This document shows, in pieces, positions 1-11,010 of a DNA stretch of 64,000 nt. Source of the stretch: Zhengitettix transpicula (Eukaryota; Arthropoda; Insecta; Orthoptera; Tetrigidae); contig CM073591.1 in NCBI GenBank assembly GCA_037074705.1, positions 6,378,087 to 6,442,086 of the forward strand. Direction: 5' to 3'. The notes under the pieces were generated by a model, which did not search any database, was not told where the DNA came from, and saw only the letters and a list, made by a program, of their open reading frames with translations. The number at the start of each line of letters is the position of its first letter. The first letter of the stretch is position 1. The position numbers were made by a program, and so were the translations under genes.

Positions 1-265
1 CAAGGGTTAACTAGGGCCCCCAGGCTGTAGTTTTAAGGATCCTATCTGGGAATTCACCTAAAAGTGATCCAGTGAAACCCCTGGAAAACCTGCATCGGGT
101 AGGTTGGGCCCTTGGTACTTGTCCCACGTCCTTACCTCAATGGTTTGAGAGTTTTTTTTTGTAGGGTTGCAGCTTTCCCTTCTCCGTACCTTGACCAGTT
201 TAGGAGGCAGCTGGCCGACTCTTCCAATAGGAAAATAAGGGACAACTCTTACCCCATGTCCAAGA
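1..265 (-). repeat. Rep-A retroposon, partial copy at the window edge
   Basis: Matches the internal part of Rep-A, beginning at the AAGGGTTAACTAGG word and running through the GGAGGCAGCTGGCCGACT block. It is cut by the window edge at its 3' side and diverges after about 265. Strand follows the poly-A polarity deduced from other copies. Confidence 0.75.
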
Positions 266-892
266 TGTCATACATGAACGTAATAATTTTATTTATGGGA
301 TATTTCCATTTATTCTCACTCTGATCCACAAACATTTGTGTCCGTAAATCAATTTAATAACTTGTTCTACATCCATTGTTTGACTCACGAAAGTGTATAA
401 AGTCCCAACAAGTTCGTACCAAAAATTCATCCAACGTGCGGCCAGCCTTAGATTCACTGTTTGAAGAGTCTTGTTAAATATTTCTATTTGTCCTTAGTAT
501 TTTTTTTCTTTATGCTAGTGTAACTCCATGCAGGCTTGTTTTCTTCTTCTTTACTACTGTTATTATCAACACAATTGTGGCTTAAATATCATAAGTGTGC
601 AGAGTTTTCAATGAAATTTATTTCGCATAATAAAATTTCCTATAGAAATAGCTTGGAGAGTAAATGTGCAAGTGTCCCAGTATTCCACTTATTTTCTAAC
701 TAAACTTGGGTGTACTTTGAATAAATGCTGGATGTTGTTGGTCGTCTTCAACACTCAGTGTGTAAACCTCTAATAGAGACTTTCAGGTCCCAAACATGTT
801 ATTTTAACAACACGTTGCTTATACGAGGAACATTTTGACAAGAAATAATCTTGGAAGATATGCAATGACTGTGTGAAGTGACGATCACTTAC
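266..892. other. AT-rich stretch downstream of the CRAL-TRIO gene
   Basis: No confident gene. The missing C-terminal exon could lie here. One possible acceptor near 450 on the minus strand opens a frame in the required phase, but its translation does not resemble the family's C-terminus, so I do not call it. Confidence 0.4.
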
Positions 893-995
893 CATGCAAT
901 TCTTCTGCCTTGTCTGCTTGTCCACCATAATTCCCCGGCAGTAATTCCAGTGGTAAGAATTTAGACAGTGACCCAACTGGACCGTGAAGGTGCAA
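893..995 (-). CDS. CRAL-TRIO gene, coding exon 5
   Basis: 103 bp starting after a CATCCAG acceptor with LHLHGPVGSLSKFLPLELLP and continuing NYGGQADKAEELH, the standard end of the CRAL-TRIO fold. A GTAAGT donor after one base of the next codon shows that a further exon is required. Confidence 0.85.
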
Positions 996-3362
996 CTGGA
1001 TGTGTTAAGAATGGGGGGGTAAGTATCAAATTATGATTTTACTTACTTCATATTTTCAGTTAAATGCACGTGGACTCACCAATTGTATGAGTTCACTCTT
1101 CATAAAAGGCTTCACCAGTGCCAATATTTTGTCTATGAATCCGACTGTGTTTATGACGTGGACTCCTTTCAGCCTTGCTGGATGGGCGTCCTGTGAAAAT
1201 AACGACTGTTGGGTGATGTGTCTCAAAACAAATATACACCTCGGTTATCCTGAAAAGCAACTTGTGAAGAACATATTTTCATATGACTTTGATTATATGC
1301 TGAAGTTGGAGAGTTAAAAGTTCAAGCAATGAATATCAAGATTTGAGGCGATTTAGTTCACATTGTCAGGTGGGTTCTCTTTCTGTTTACCTGGATGTAG
1401 ATCATAAACTTGCGTATTGCACTGAGGCTGACTTTGGCCAGGTGTCCGAGGTGGACGCCCTGCATGTCGAAGATGACGATGTAGCCTGCCGCCAGGCCGT
1501 CCTCAGACAGAATCATGTCGTTGAACATGAAAAAGACCTTCAAGACTGTAACGAAGTGGAGTTTACTTGCGTCGTAGTCCGTGAGCCGGTACAGCAAAAC
1601 CCTGTAGCCTTCAGGAGTGAGCCTGGGCAGAGCCAATAAATTCCTGCCAAAAAGGAACAGGATTCGGTTAAACACTTCATAATAAAACTACTGGATTTAC
1701 AGTTTCTAGGAATGACAAATACAATTAGCATTATCTCAATTGAGTGGCCACAAATAAGCAATCTGATTTTTCTGGTTAGTAATTTAATAGACAACACAGG
1801 ACTAACTTGTCAAAACACATTTCTTATTTTCAACGTTGGCAGTTGTATGTTAAATTTTTCACATCGGAACTTGCTTCCAGAACTGTTTACTCAAGTAAAA
1901 TATGTTTCACATAATTTAATATTTGCTTAAAGAACAAACAACACAAAGCCCTTTATCAGAAAGACCAATTAGCAATAATTTTCTATTTGTGTAGGTTTTC
2001 CCGGTGATTAAGCTGCTGTAATTATCCTCGGGTTTCCAACCAGGTGGCGTTTACTAATCCCAATGTTTCGTATACTTGCTCCATTCACACCTACGTGACG
2101 TCACCTGTGCTAGTCGACAATGTGTCGTGTATAATAAATGCCACCCAGTTAGAAACCTGAGGACAATACCAGCAATAATTATCTATGTTTCCTTCAGGAT
2201 TTGCTGTTAACAGTCTCAGGTTTCAAAGGTATTTTTTTTTAAAAAAAAAAATCATATTTGGTTATGTGTGATAGTTTTGCACTCATCAATGCCAAGGACA
2301 GCAGAAGTGTGTCTACATTCTATTAAGATTATTTTACACTTACACTATGTCTAACACATTTTGTATTTCTGGCAGCAAGGGATCTTTATGCGTGAACAAG
2401 TCTGGAGCGTGGGTTCGAACGGTGAAATATGTCTCTATGGTCTTCTTGGTAACTTCCAGATCTCCGTAGCAACTGTGCAGGAATAGGTGAAAATAATCGT
2501 CTGGAATAGAAACAAATTTGCAAGTAGAATAAACATTACAAATGAAAATTTGGAACTGTATATGGAAAAATTTTAATTTTCACACATTTACTTAAAATTG
2601 TGGCTCTTAATATGTTTTCGCATATATGTAGTCACAGTATTCAGATTTTTATGAAAACGTTTGACTGCTGTGGTAGTTTAAAAGTGTTGCGGGTTCCTCA
2701 GGGGTCAGTGTTTGCCCCCTTTCCAATGTACTTCAAGGACATTCCAAAACCAAACAGGAAAAAATATGCTCTATTAGTCAGTACAAAAACTATGTACAAA
2801 CCTGTAGCTGTCAAAAACAAAGAATATTTATGTAAGTATTATTTTCAAGAAGCAATTAAACATGTTGACCAGCAAGTGGATTAAAATCCTGTAGCACTGG
2901 TTACGAGTACCTGATATACTCTATTTAAAGACAATATTAATTATTAAATTATCAGGAGATTTTTTTTCCCACATGAATAAGTAAAATGCTAAAGGAAAAA
3001 TGATATTTTACTTATACTTTAAGGTTTTCCAATAACTGACCCCCATGGCCGGAATATGAGAGTTTTGTTGCAACTTAGACTCTTTGAATTGATCATGAAT
3101 TTGTGATGGTAACATGTTTGTGATCAAACAAGCAACATTTATGAGAATTATGTTAAAGCAATGCCAAAAAAGGTGAATACTCCTCGGTCAGAAGAATTCA
3201 CCACCACTTTTCTGTACCTGAAATGGGAGGAAGGTGAGGCTGAGTTTCCGTCCACAGCTTGAGTTCTTCTATGGAAGCGATAACTTCTTTAGAACGAGGC
3301 TCGGGCAGACTCCTGAGGAAAGGAGACATGTAAGCCATGGTAGCCTCCGTGACCAGCACCAT
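893..3362 (-). CDS. CRAL-TRIO lipid-transfer protein (alpha-tocopherol transfer protein-like), five coding exons, C-terminus not found
   Basis: Five minus-strand exons, 3362-3218, 2500-2344, 1643-1391, 1190-1080 and 995-893, join through AG/GT splice sites with matching phases into about 256 residues. The start ATG at 3362 follows an in-frame TAA. Residues 1-75 form the helical CRAL_TRIO_N region (PHLPPISDDYFHLFLH across the first junction, then CYGDLEVTKKTIETYF). Residues about 100-250 form the CRAL-TRIO lipid pocket: LALPRLTPEGYRVLLYRL, GYIVIFDMQGVHLGHL, then the hallmark DAHPARLKGVHVINTVGF, ALVKPFMKSEL, LHLHG and LLPGNYGG. Family members are cytosolic and carry hydrophobic ligands such as tocopherols, retinoids or phosphoinositides; the ligand here is unknown. 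Family proteins are usually about 300 residues, so roughly 40 C-terminal residues are missing; the last exon ends after one base of a codon with a GTAAGT donor, and its partner may lie below 890 or beyond the left edge. Identification as CRAL-TRIO is strong; the orthologue is not resolved. Confidence 0.9.
1080..1190 (-). CDS. CRAL-TRIO gene, coding exon 4
   Basis: 111 bp, exactly 37 codons, between a TTTTCACAG acceptor and a GTGAGT donor. It encodes DAHPARLKGVHVINTVGF and ALVKPFMKSELIQL, the most diagnostic block of the CRAL-TRIO domain. On the plus strand this block only gives a chance reading frame. Confidence 0.88.
1391..1643 (-). CDS. CRAL-TRIO gene, coding exon 3
   Basis: 253 bp between a TTTTTGGCAG acceptor and a GTAAAC donor, giving residues 101-185. 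It carries the first strands of the lipid-binding fold, including GYIVIFDMQGVHLGHL. The frame is open across the exon and closes soon after the donor, as expected for a real exon. Confidence 0.9.
2344..2500 (-). CDS. CRAL-TRIO gene, coding exon 2
   Basis: 157 bp between a TTCCAG acceptor and a GTAAGT donor. It encodes residues 49-100 plus two bases. It holds the CRAL_TRIO_N core (CYGDLEVTKKTIETYF, then RTHAPDLFTHKDPLLPEIQ). The joined codon with exon 3 gives valine, which fits the family. Confidence 0.88.
2690..2884 (+). pseudogene. Decayed LINE reverse-transcriptase fragment (Jockey-like) in a CRAL-TRIO intron
   Basis: In the intron between coding exons 1 and 2, and antisense to the gene, an open frame reads RVPQGSVFAPFPMYFKDIPK followed by a lysine-rich segment and CKYYFQEAIKHV. 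In non-LTR reverse transcriptases this block is G-V-P-Q-G-S-V-L-x-P-x-L-F-x-x-Y-x-N-D-I-P followed by the A-D-D active site. Here the A-D-D is lost, so it is a dead copy. Clade assignment to Jockey is by the DIP spacing only. Confidence 0.6.
3218..3362 (-). CDS. CRAL-TRIO gene, coding exon 1
   Basis: 145 bp encoding residues 1-48 plus one base. The start codon is the first ATG after an in-frame TAA 24 bases upstream. A GTACAG donor follows. The segment PRSKEVIASIEELKLW is typical of the N-terminal helices of insect CRAL-TRIO proteins. Non-coding 5' exons, if any, are not identifiable. Confidence 0.85.
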
Positions 3363-4436
3363 TTGCCACTTCCTGCGGTCTCGTTACGCCAAGGAAACTG
3401 TACGCTCTGCACTACTGCTCAATCTGTAATGCAATGTATCAGATATTACGTTACAGTAAGACTACGAAATAAAAAATATAACAGGTTCTTATTGTGAAAT
3501 ATATTTATTTGTCAAAATAAAAATGGACCTATTGACCCATACTTCTGCACATGGACACAAAAATTTCCTATAAAGGAAACGGATAAAGAGATTCAGATGT
3601 CGGGAAACACAAACATGCACATGAATGGAGAATATTTGTGAAGAAAATCTTTTGGACTTTGTGTATGTTTTCGTCAAGGAATCAGTAAAGCATAACAAGT
3701 AGACTGAGAGATTTTCGGTTGATGAAACAGGTCAACCCTGAAGGATTCCTGGCAGAAGATTAACTGCAGAATATTTCAAATTAAACGGGATGTATAATAA
3801 AAAAATAAATCAGTTAAAAATGGTTGCTATTTAACTAACAATATCAAATGTTAACCCACAGAAACAGTTGATCCTGGGCAAGGCAAGCCAACAAACAGTT
3901 TCTCACTTCTTAGGAACAGGGAAACTACTGCCATCAACGTTCACAGGTGTGGACATGTTGAAATGATCATCACAAATTCAGCTAATATGAAATAAAGTGT
4001 TTGACGTCCATATCGCCATGTTCTTCTGACACTTGATATGGTGCTTGGTGGCTGCAATTTGTTAATCTGTTGTGTGGGATGTAATAAATTCCTTACAACA
4101 AGGGCACTTGGCACTGACAGAATAGGAGGTCAAGACAGGAGCCTTGAGGAACTTCTTAAGGTTGATTTATTGTCAAAGTCAAGTCTCAATGCCACTGGAG
4201 GAAGTAGATTAAACTAATATTAGCATGCCATGGACATAAATGCTAATAAGATTACCGTTACTTATATGTGAAACTAATTAAGAATCTTGTCATGTATTTT
4301 TTTTTATCCAAAGGTTCTTTATAATGGGAATTCAAACATTCAACATATCTAAGATCTTATTTATGTAGTCTTACCAAGCACTTGGGTAACAGAAATGGAA
4401 GCATAAAATGAAGAATATTGAAGCTCCATTTTTATA

Positions 4437-4615
4437 CCGTGTACAACTATTTTGTATATAAGAAATGTCACTTTCTCCCCCTTCCAAAACAAGCCCATGT
4501 TGAATCTTCTGTTCTAGTGGGGGTCCTGTTTCCTGCCCTGGGGTACACACAAAAAATCCCTACTCTTATTTCTCTCTCTCTGGCCATGTAATCCTTTATA
4601 CAAAATTATAATGTA
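4437..4615 (+). repeat. Direct repeat, copy 1 of 2
   Basis: About 175 bp, starting GTACAACTATTTTGTATATA and running through CTGTTTCCTGCCCTG to a TCTCTCTC run and GGCCATGTAA. It recurs about 1.47 kb downstream at 5908-6085 in the same orientation with few differences. Confidence 0.85.
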
Positions 4616-5907
4616 TTTTTATATGTAATTTCACCATGAATTTTATAAATAAAATATGATTTCTTATTAGCTAAGTTGGTCCTAAAAGCTACACAACATT
4701 TGCTCATAGTTCAGTGACAATGCTACTTTGTTTCAGACTCTTGTAGTTCTGTGGCTGATGCTAGTTTTCTACTTTAAAACACCTGTCTTGGTCTAAGTAT
4801 TCCTTCTCCGATGCTTTTCTGATTCTTATCCTTACTTTCTATGTTGGATTCATGTCTCATCTCTACCACGTGACTACAACGTCTTAGGACAAATAGTTTG
4901 CCCTTTACCTGACAACATTTCTTTCTTGATAATAATAAATGATTAATAATTTTCTCACGATGTTCAGGTATGACCAGCAGGTTGAAGAGGAATATTTACA
5001 TTTCAAGGTTCTCCTTTTTAAGCTTCGGTGATCTTCTCGTCTCTGTGACTTCATGTAAGAAGGTGCAGCTGGACAACGTTTCATTTTCCCAGGTGAATAA
5101 TGTCTTGGATTCTTGAACTACCAAGGAGTGGAAGTATTTTAATTCTGAAAATATATTTAAACACTGACTAGTTTGAGGGGTCGATAAAAGGAGTATTTGG
5201 AATTTTTGTCTAAGTCAGATTTCGTCTGTTTTAATGAATAGGGTAGATTTAATCCAGAGATGGTTGTGTCGGACTTGGATGAAGCCGAATGTGTCAAAAC
5301 AGTGTGTCGATTAGAGACAGGTTTATGAATGGCTTGTACTCAGAATCCCTTTCTGTCGTCTCTGGCCCACTGGCCATGAACAAAGCCATGAAATTTCCTT
5401 TGTGGATACGAGAAACCATGGGCAGACCCCCAGGACTCGGGTGAACTGAGTAGGCTGTTAAAAAAATTGTCAGCTATGATTTAACTTGTACAAAGGGGGG
5501 GGGGAATTGTTGATATCTTCATTTGAAATAAGCATTTAACAATTTTTTTAATTAGTAATATAGTTGAAGAACCGTGACACACAAGTTGTAACTAGGCTTC
5601 TTTATGGAATAATTCAATTTATGAATATAAAAAAAAATATTACATAAGAGGGCATTAGTAAGACTTTGGCGGGACATGGTAAGAAAAAGGTTGGGAAACA
5701 CTGGAGTAGGCTCACTGTAATCAACATCTCATTATTAATCATTTTTCAAATATTGACATTTTTTTGTGGTAAATTGTAATACTGTTTTTGCACTACATTC
5801 ATGTTCGTATCAATAAATAAGACAAACCAAGGATAAAACCCATATTCGTGACTGGAACTTGGTTGACAAATTTAGGAAATTTCTCTAATTTGGGAGGTCG
5901 ATGTTCG

Positions 5908-6085
5908 TACAACTATTTTGTATATAAGAAATGTCACTTTCTCCTCCATCCAAATCAAGCCAATGTTGAATCTTCTGTTCTAGTGGGGTCCTGTTTCCTG
6001 CCCTGAGGTACACACAAAAAATCCCTATTCTTATTTCTCTCTCTCTCTCTGGCCATGTAACCCTTTATACAAAATTATAATGTAA
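5908..6085 (+). repeat. Direct repeat, copy 2 of 2
   Basis: Second copy of the 4437-4615 segment. The CT run is slightly longer here. Could be a local segmental duplication or two copies of an AT-rich element; no terminal structure is seen. Confidence 0.85.
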
Positions 6086-7241
6086 TAGTGTGTGTGTGTG
6101 TCCTCCACCACAACTCTGAAGCAGCACAAAGTGTCAGATGGGTTACAAGTAAAAGCAACTGAAGGGTTTACGAGATGAATGTTGACAAGGTTCAGCCCCT
6201 GTGGAAAATGGAGGGATACAAGGGGTGTGAAAATTAAATGTCTGAAGTGACAGAGATTACATCTTAGGGGTAGCTGATGTGGCTGGTGGCATTCATGCCA
6301 CACACAGTATAGCAGAGTAGAAGACGTTGAAGCATTGTCTATTTTGTTTCTATTCTGTACTAATACTTTACAATATAACGGAGAATAAGATTAGTTTGAT
6401 TCCTCGTCCTGTGTAACGTAGGACAGGAGTGACATGACAACAAATACAGCTTCTGCTCCATACGGCTCATGGACTCTAACAGTGTGTGTGTGTGTGTGGA
6501 CACTGGTAGTCGCTTTACACTATTACCACTACACCACATACAAAGTAGTCCTCGGGAACTGAAGACCAGCCCGGTCTTTGCAACTTTCTAGGTATCGTCC
6601 TCTGTTCTGTGGACAGGGGGAGGAGGTATGGTGAGTACGACACCACAAACACTTTGCCTTTGTGTGGAAAGACACTGGGAATAAAAACTGTCAGCGATTA
6701 AAGGAATATTTCCTCAAGGAAGGAACCTGACTCACAGAACAGAGGACGCCTCTGCAGTTCCCCAAGGACTAGTTTGTGTACGGTGTGAAGCGACCACCAC
6801 TGTCAGGATAGAGAGGATCACTAGAGCCACGGGGGTTGGTCCTCCACGCGTTGTTGCGAGCAAGTGTGGCAGTGGGTCACACGCACGGCTCTTACCTGGG
6901 AGCTGCTGCTGCCGAGGTCCGACATGGCCGAGGCTCGCCCGCTTTCTACCAGCAGCAGCACACCTGCTCCTTGTGCAATGTTGGCCTCCTTAAAGGAGTG
7001 CGCATTATACAACGCGCCCCCTCCAGTGGCCACGGGCGAATTCCTCCGCGCGGGCAACTTCCTCCACGCCGCGTTGGTCAACTCAGGCAAATAAAATAAC
7101 AACAACAATATGACGACGTTTCCTCCAGAAGCGGCACAGGACGCGGGCCGTGACAATAAACACACGGTTGGACGTCCAATTAAGACACAAAGGGGGTGAA
7201 GCCGTGACAAACTTCCTCCGCCAGGTATTTTAAATCTCCCC

Positions 7242-8160
7242 CAACCTTGTACACGTCGTGGCCATTAAAGAAAAATCGGAAAGGCGTCGGGGGAAAAACT
7301 CACGAAAGTTGGCGCCTCTTTTCAAGTTATCCGCTGATAGCAGAAGAATGAAGCGTTGTAGTGATGATAATGCCCAGTGATGAATTGTAGAGAATGAAAT
7401 TCTGCATGTGATGGTGGACTCGAGGACGGAATCAGGTCCAAGGAAGTGGGAGAAATCCTGTGTCAAAGTCACGACGTTTCCTAAGAGAATGCAGCTTGTC
7501 GTATTTCTAGTGCTGATATCTGCAAAATGGCCGCCAGTGACGTCATCAGTCACGGAGTAAAGGCCGTGGAGGATTTAATTCTCTTTCCAACGCGTGATCT
7601 GGTTTCAACAATCAATCAACAATGGCCGCAGATACACGCATGTTGCTGTCTGCACACACGGGGCTGATGTCATGGCGCTGAGTGACGTCACTTGGCTCGT
7701 GTATTAACATGTCTAAGAGTATTGTTTCTCTATGAGCAAGAAAGCGTCCAGCGGTTCAGAGAGTCTCTACATCCATCTCCAAGGAAGCAAAGACCAGCAA
7801 GCAGCACGTGACGTCACTCAGCGCCACGACGTCAGCCCCGTGTGTGCAGACAGCAACATGCGTGTATCTGCGGCCATTTTGTATTGATTGTTGAAACCAG
7901 ATCACGAGCTGCAAAGATAATTAAATCCTCCAGGACCTTTACTCCGTGACTAATGACGTCACTGGCGGCCATTTTGCAGATATCAGCACTAGAAATACGA
8001 CAAGCTGCATTCTCTTAGGAAGTGTCGTGACTTTGACGCAGGATTTCTCCCACTTCCTTGGACCTGATTCCGTCCTCGAGTCCACCATCACACGCAGAAT
8101 TTCATCCTCTACAATTCATCCCTGAACATTATTATCACTACAACGCTTCATTTAAAATAA
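7242..8160. mobile_element. Rep-C foldback element, copy 1
   Basis: Left arm (about 7242-7700) and right arm (about 7800-8160) are inverted copies. Both carry the GGCCGCCAGTGACGTCA word, the CGTAAAGGTCGTGGAGGATT-like block and a TCCACTTCCTTGGACCTGA-like block. The middle repeats the GTGTGTGCAGACAGCAACAT word in both orientations. Long inverted arms with a short middle define a foldback or long-TIR non-autonomous element. No transposase is present. Each arm contains an outward-reading open frame that recurs in copies 2 and 3. Confidence 0.8.
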
Positions 8161-8164
8161 CTTT

Positions 8165-8690
8165 AAGGAAGCTGAAGACGTCCACCTTCCATGGCTGAAG
8201 TGAAGCGAGACCTACTCAGCCTAATTGTGGCAACGCCGCGGTGTCTGTCAACGACGGCTCTGCCCTCTTGTACGGGGCCTGAGCATTGCAAGACAGAGAC
8301 ACTCGTATTAAAGAAAATCCTGGAACTGAAAATGAGAAATATGCGCAACAGTGAGGCTGGAGGGTCGTGGTCCTTAGTTCCGCCTCGACCCGCTGGTGCG
8401 CGTCCTCAAGGCCCTGGCGGTGTCCGGCGAGGACTTGCGACATCTCCACATGCCTCCCATCACGCCCAGTCAAGAGCCGCGACCTCGGGCCTGACACCGG
8501 CAGGGGAATGTGAAAGCTCACGCCTCGGAGGTTCACTTCCTCTGGTCAGGAGGTGGGAGAAAGTCACACTCGCTGGCCAGGGGACGCGACGAGGATGAGG
8601 ACAACATTGTAAAGGGGGTACCTACTACTTTCGTGCTCAGGGGACGACCATTCAAGGGGCGCTTAGCAAGATGGATAAGAAAACATATAT
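8165..8690. other. CpG-rich segment without recognised gene
   Basis: Open frames on both strands overlap each other and match no family I know. One frame near 8370-8480 reads LDPLVRVLKALAVSGEDL and looks protein-like, but it has no start, no splice support and no recognised homologue. Confidence 0.3.
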
Positions 8691-8699
8691 ATGCATTAG

Positions 8700-9290
8700 C
8701 TGGGTGATTGGCGTCGCCAGGGTTAAGTCAGCGACATCCATAACTCCGCATTCGACTCCGATCTCGCGGATGTATTCGCTTATCCACCCCCAACCCCTGA
8801 TGGAACTCTCCTCCTGTGCCGGGAAAGGGCTTCATATTACACAAGAAACTACGTCGGGAGAAACACTATAAACCTCATTAACCCCGAAAAATATTTTTTC
8901 CGACGCAAATATCTGCCGTTTTAACATGTTTTAATAATTCCACCCCCATCTACCCCCGCTCCTGGGCGTTAAGCGGCAAGTTGAATGTCATTATTAAACT
9001 CAGCGACGTCCACAACCAGGGATTCGTCTCCAAGTTCGGTTGTATTCACGTTATTTTCCTCTAATATCCGTCCACCCCCACCCCTAAGGGCGCTCCTCTT
9101 CCCAAGGAGGTTGATGTTATACACACACAACACCGGGGGCTGCGCTGTGGACCCCGAAAAATATTTACCCGACGCAAATATCGGCCGTTTTAGCTTGTTT
9201 TAAAATCACCTCCCCCGCTCCTGGTGGTGGCAGACGTGTCCCACCCCCGCAGTAGCGTTTCACGGGGGTTTGAAGAATTTGTGTACCAAA
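8700..9290 (+). repeat. Rep-B repeat, composite copy
   Basis: Contains the family landmarks in order: GCGACATCCATAAC, a C-rich CCACCCC block, ATCGGGAGAAACACTAT-like, CCGACGCAAATATC, GCCGTTTTA, then GACGTGTCCCACCCCCGCAG. The block from GCGAC to GCCGTTTTA occurs twice, at about 8730 and 9000, so the element has an internal tandem structure. Class unknown. Confidence 0.7.
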
Positions 9291-10150
9291 TTTTGATGCA
9301 ATCCGTCCGCGCGTTTAGGTTGGTACAGGAGTTACCATCCTGTAGCCACGACGGATTCGCGTACCTCCAGAGCTGTCCCGCACTTCCGTGACGTTCAACG
9401 TACTAGTTGGAGCGCCCACGTGACCTTGACGCAGGCGGCTGCCTTGCAGTTGTTCCACCAGAGCCTCGACGCGTGACGTCACGCAACCAGCGCACGAGGA
9501 ATCTTCCTGGAATGTCGACGGCAGGGAAAACAAATGCCGTGCGATAAATAATATCTTTGTCGTTGATGAACAAGCGAAAGTTCCATAACGTGCAGCTGCC
9601 GGCCCGAGTTTCACTTCTTCTCGCAGGATCACGTGACTCCTCGGCGGCCACGGGGGAGACTTTCTTGCGGTCACTGCTGCGTGGCCCAAAATCTGCCTGG
9701 GGACAAAGTGGCTCCAGTGGTGTTGCGGTCCGTGAACTACGACGAGGGTGACGACCTGTGAGGGTGTCGTCGCACGTGAAACACTGTCACGTGACTGCGG
9801 CGGCCTGTTACGTCACGTCACCTTCCTTCCGTCTAGCACCAAGTCCACTGGAGACAGTCACGTGGAATATTCCAGAGATGCTGCTGTCACGTGTGGGGGA
9901 TTCTAAATATCACACTCGAGGCTCGTGTGGCGTTGTTAAATAACAGTGACAGGCCCTGCCTGCGAGAGCAAGGCACGTGACTGAGTAGGGCTGAGATTCA
10001 GCCACATGATGATGACTCGTGAACTGTAGGTGATTGTTTGAAACCCCTGAAGAGTGCGTTAAATCCTCCACAACTTTCCTCCTATGAGAAATTAGTGCAG
10101 CAGCGGCCATTGTGGAGCCATCAGGAGTCACGCCTTCATAATGCTGAGGT
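9291..10150. other. CpG- and CACGTG-rich spacer, no gene recognised
   Basis: Frequent CACGTGAC and GTGACGTCAC words and no convincing gene. Overlapping open frames on both strands reflect the high GC content. Confidence 0.4.
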
Positions 10151-11010
10151 TTCAACAGTAAATAATAACACTTGAGGGTGATTAAGTGACGTAATCCTCT
10201 GCTCTACGGGGGACAAAGTGACCAGGGATCCTCAGGCGCCTGTAGTGACGTCGGAAAACAAGAACACACATAGAGAAACGTGACATGGCGTGACGTCTGA
10301 TCACAAATACGTGACAGCACGTGACATCGCAGTGACGTGACGTTCCGTGATACAAGAGCGTCTCTGGTCCTTAAGAAAACGTTGGCAAGTAGTGACAGAT
10401 ACGTGACAGCACTTGACATCCCAATGACGTGACGTTCCTTGATACAAGAGCGTCTCTGGTCCTTAAGAAAACGTTGGCAAGTAGTGACAGATACGTGACA
10501 GCATGTGACTCGCAGTGACGTGACGTTCCTTGATACAAGAGCGTCTCTGGTCCTTAAGAAAACGTTGGCAAGTAGTGACAGATACGTGACAGCATGTGAC
10601 TCGCAGTGACGTGACGTTCCGTGATACAAGAGCGTCTCTGGTCCTTAAGAAAACGTTGGCAAGTAGTGACAGATACGTGACAGCACGTGACATCGCAGTG
10701 ACGTGACGTTCCGTGATACAAGAGCGTCTCTGGTCCTTAAGAAAACGTTGGCAAGTAGTGACAGATACGTGACAGCACTTGACATCCCAATGACGTGACG
10801 TTCCTTGATACAAGAGCGTCTCTGGTCCTTAAGAAAACGTTGGCAAGTAGTGACAGATACGTGACAGCATGTGACTCGCAGTGACGTGACGTTCCTTGAT
10901 ACAAGAGCGTCTCTGGTCCTTAAGAAAACGTTGGCGGGTAATGACAGATACGTGACTCGCAGTGACGTGACGTGCCGTGACAGCAGAGTGTGTCTGGAAA
11001 ACAGTGTCAG
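10150..11010 (+). repeat. Satellite with 91-92-bp units in a 366-bp higher-order repeat
   Basis: The word TTAAGAAAACGTTGGC recurs at about 10371, 10463, 10554, 10645, 10737, 10829 and 10920, a period of 91-92 bp. Unit variants just upstream (ACATCGCAG, ACATCCCAA, ACTCGCAG with CCTTG, ACTCGCAG with CCGTG) repeat in that order after 366 bp (10318 to 10684, 10410 to 10776, 10502 to 10868). The leading edge 10150-10260 is shared with the satellite at 47366. Apparent open frames here are products of the periodicity. Confidence 0.92.

Larger units (their letters stand above)
3363..6800. other. AT-rich region upstream of the CRAL-TRIO gene, no gene recognised
   Basis: About 3.4 kb of AT-rich sequence with short open frames only. 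It contains a diverged direct duplication (separate entry) and short TG runs near 6090 and 6480. Promoter and 5' untranslated exons of the CRAL-TRIO gene may be here, but no element can be fixed by reading. Confidence 0.5.

Noticed and set aside
440..480. Candidate acceptor near 450 on minus for the last CRAL-TRIO exon
   Set aside because: Phase fits, but the translation lacks the expected family C-terminus and continues into unrelated sequence.
1033..1317. Plus-strand open frame over 1033-1317
   Set aside because: Antisense to CRAL-TRIO exon 4 and its flanking introns; no domain.
1343..1639. Plus-strand open frame over 1343-1639
   Set aside because: It is the antisense shadow of CRAL-TRIO coding exon 3, which has splice sites and clear homology on the minus strand.
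8370..8480. Protein-like frame LDPLVRVLKALAVSGEDL
   Set aside because: Too short, no start, splice or homologue I can name; could be a captured exon but cannot be supported.
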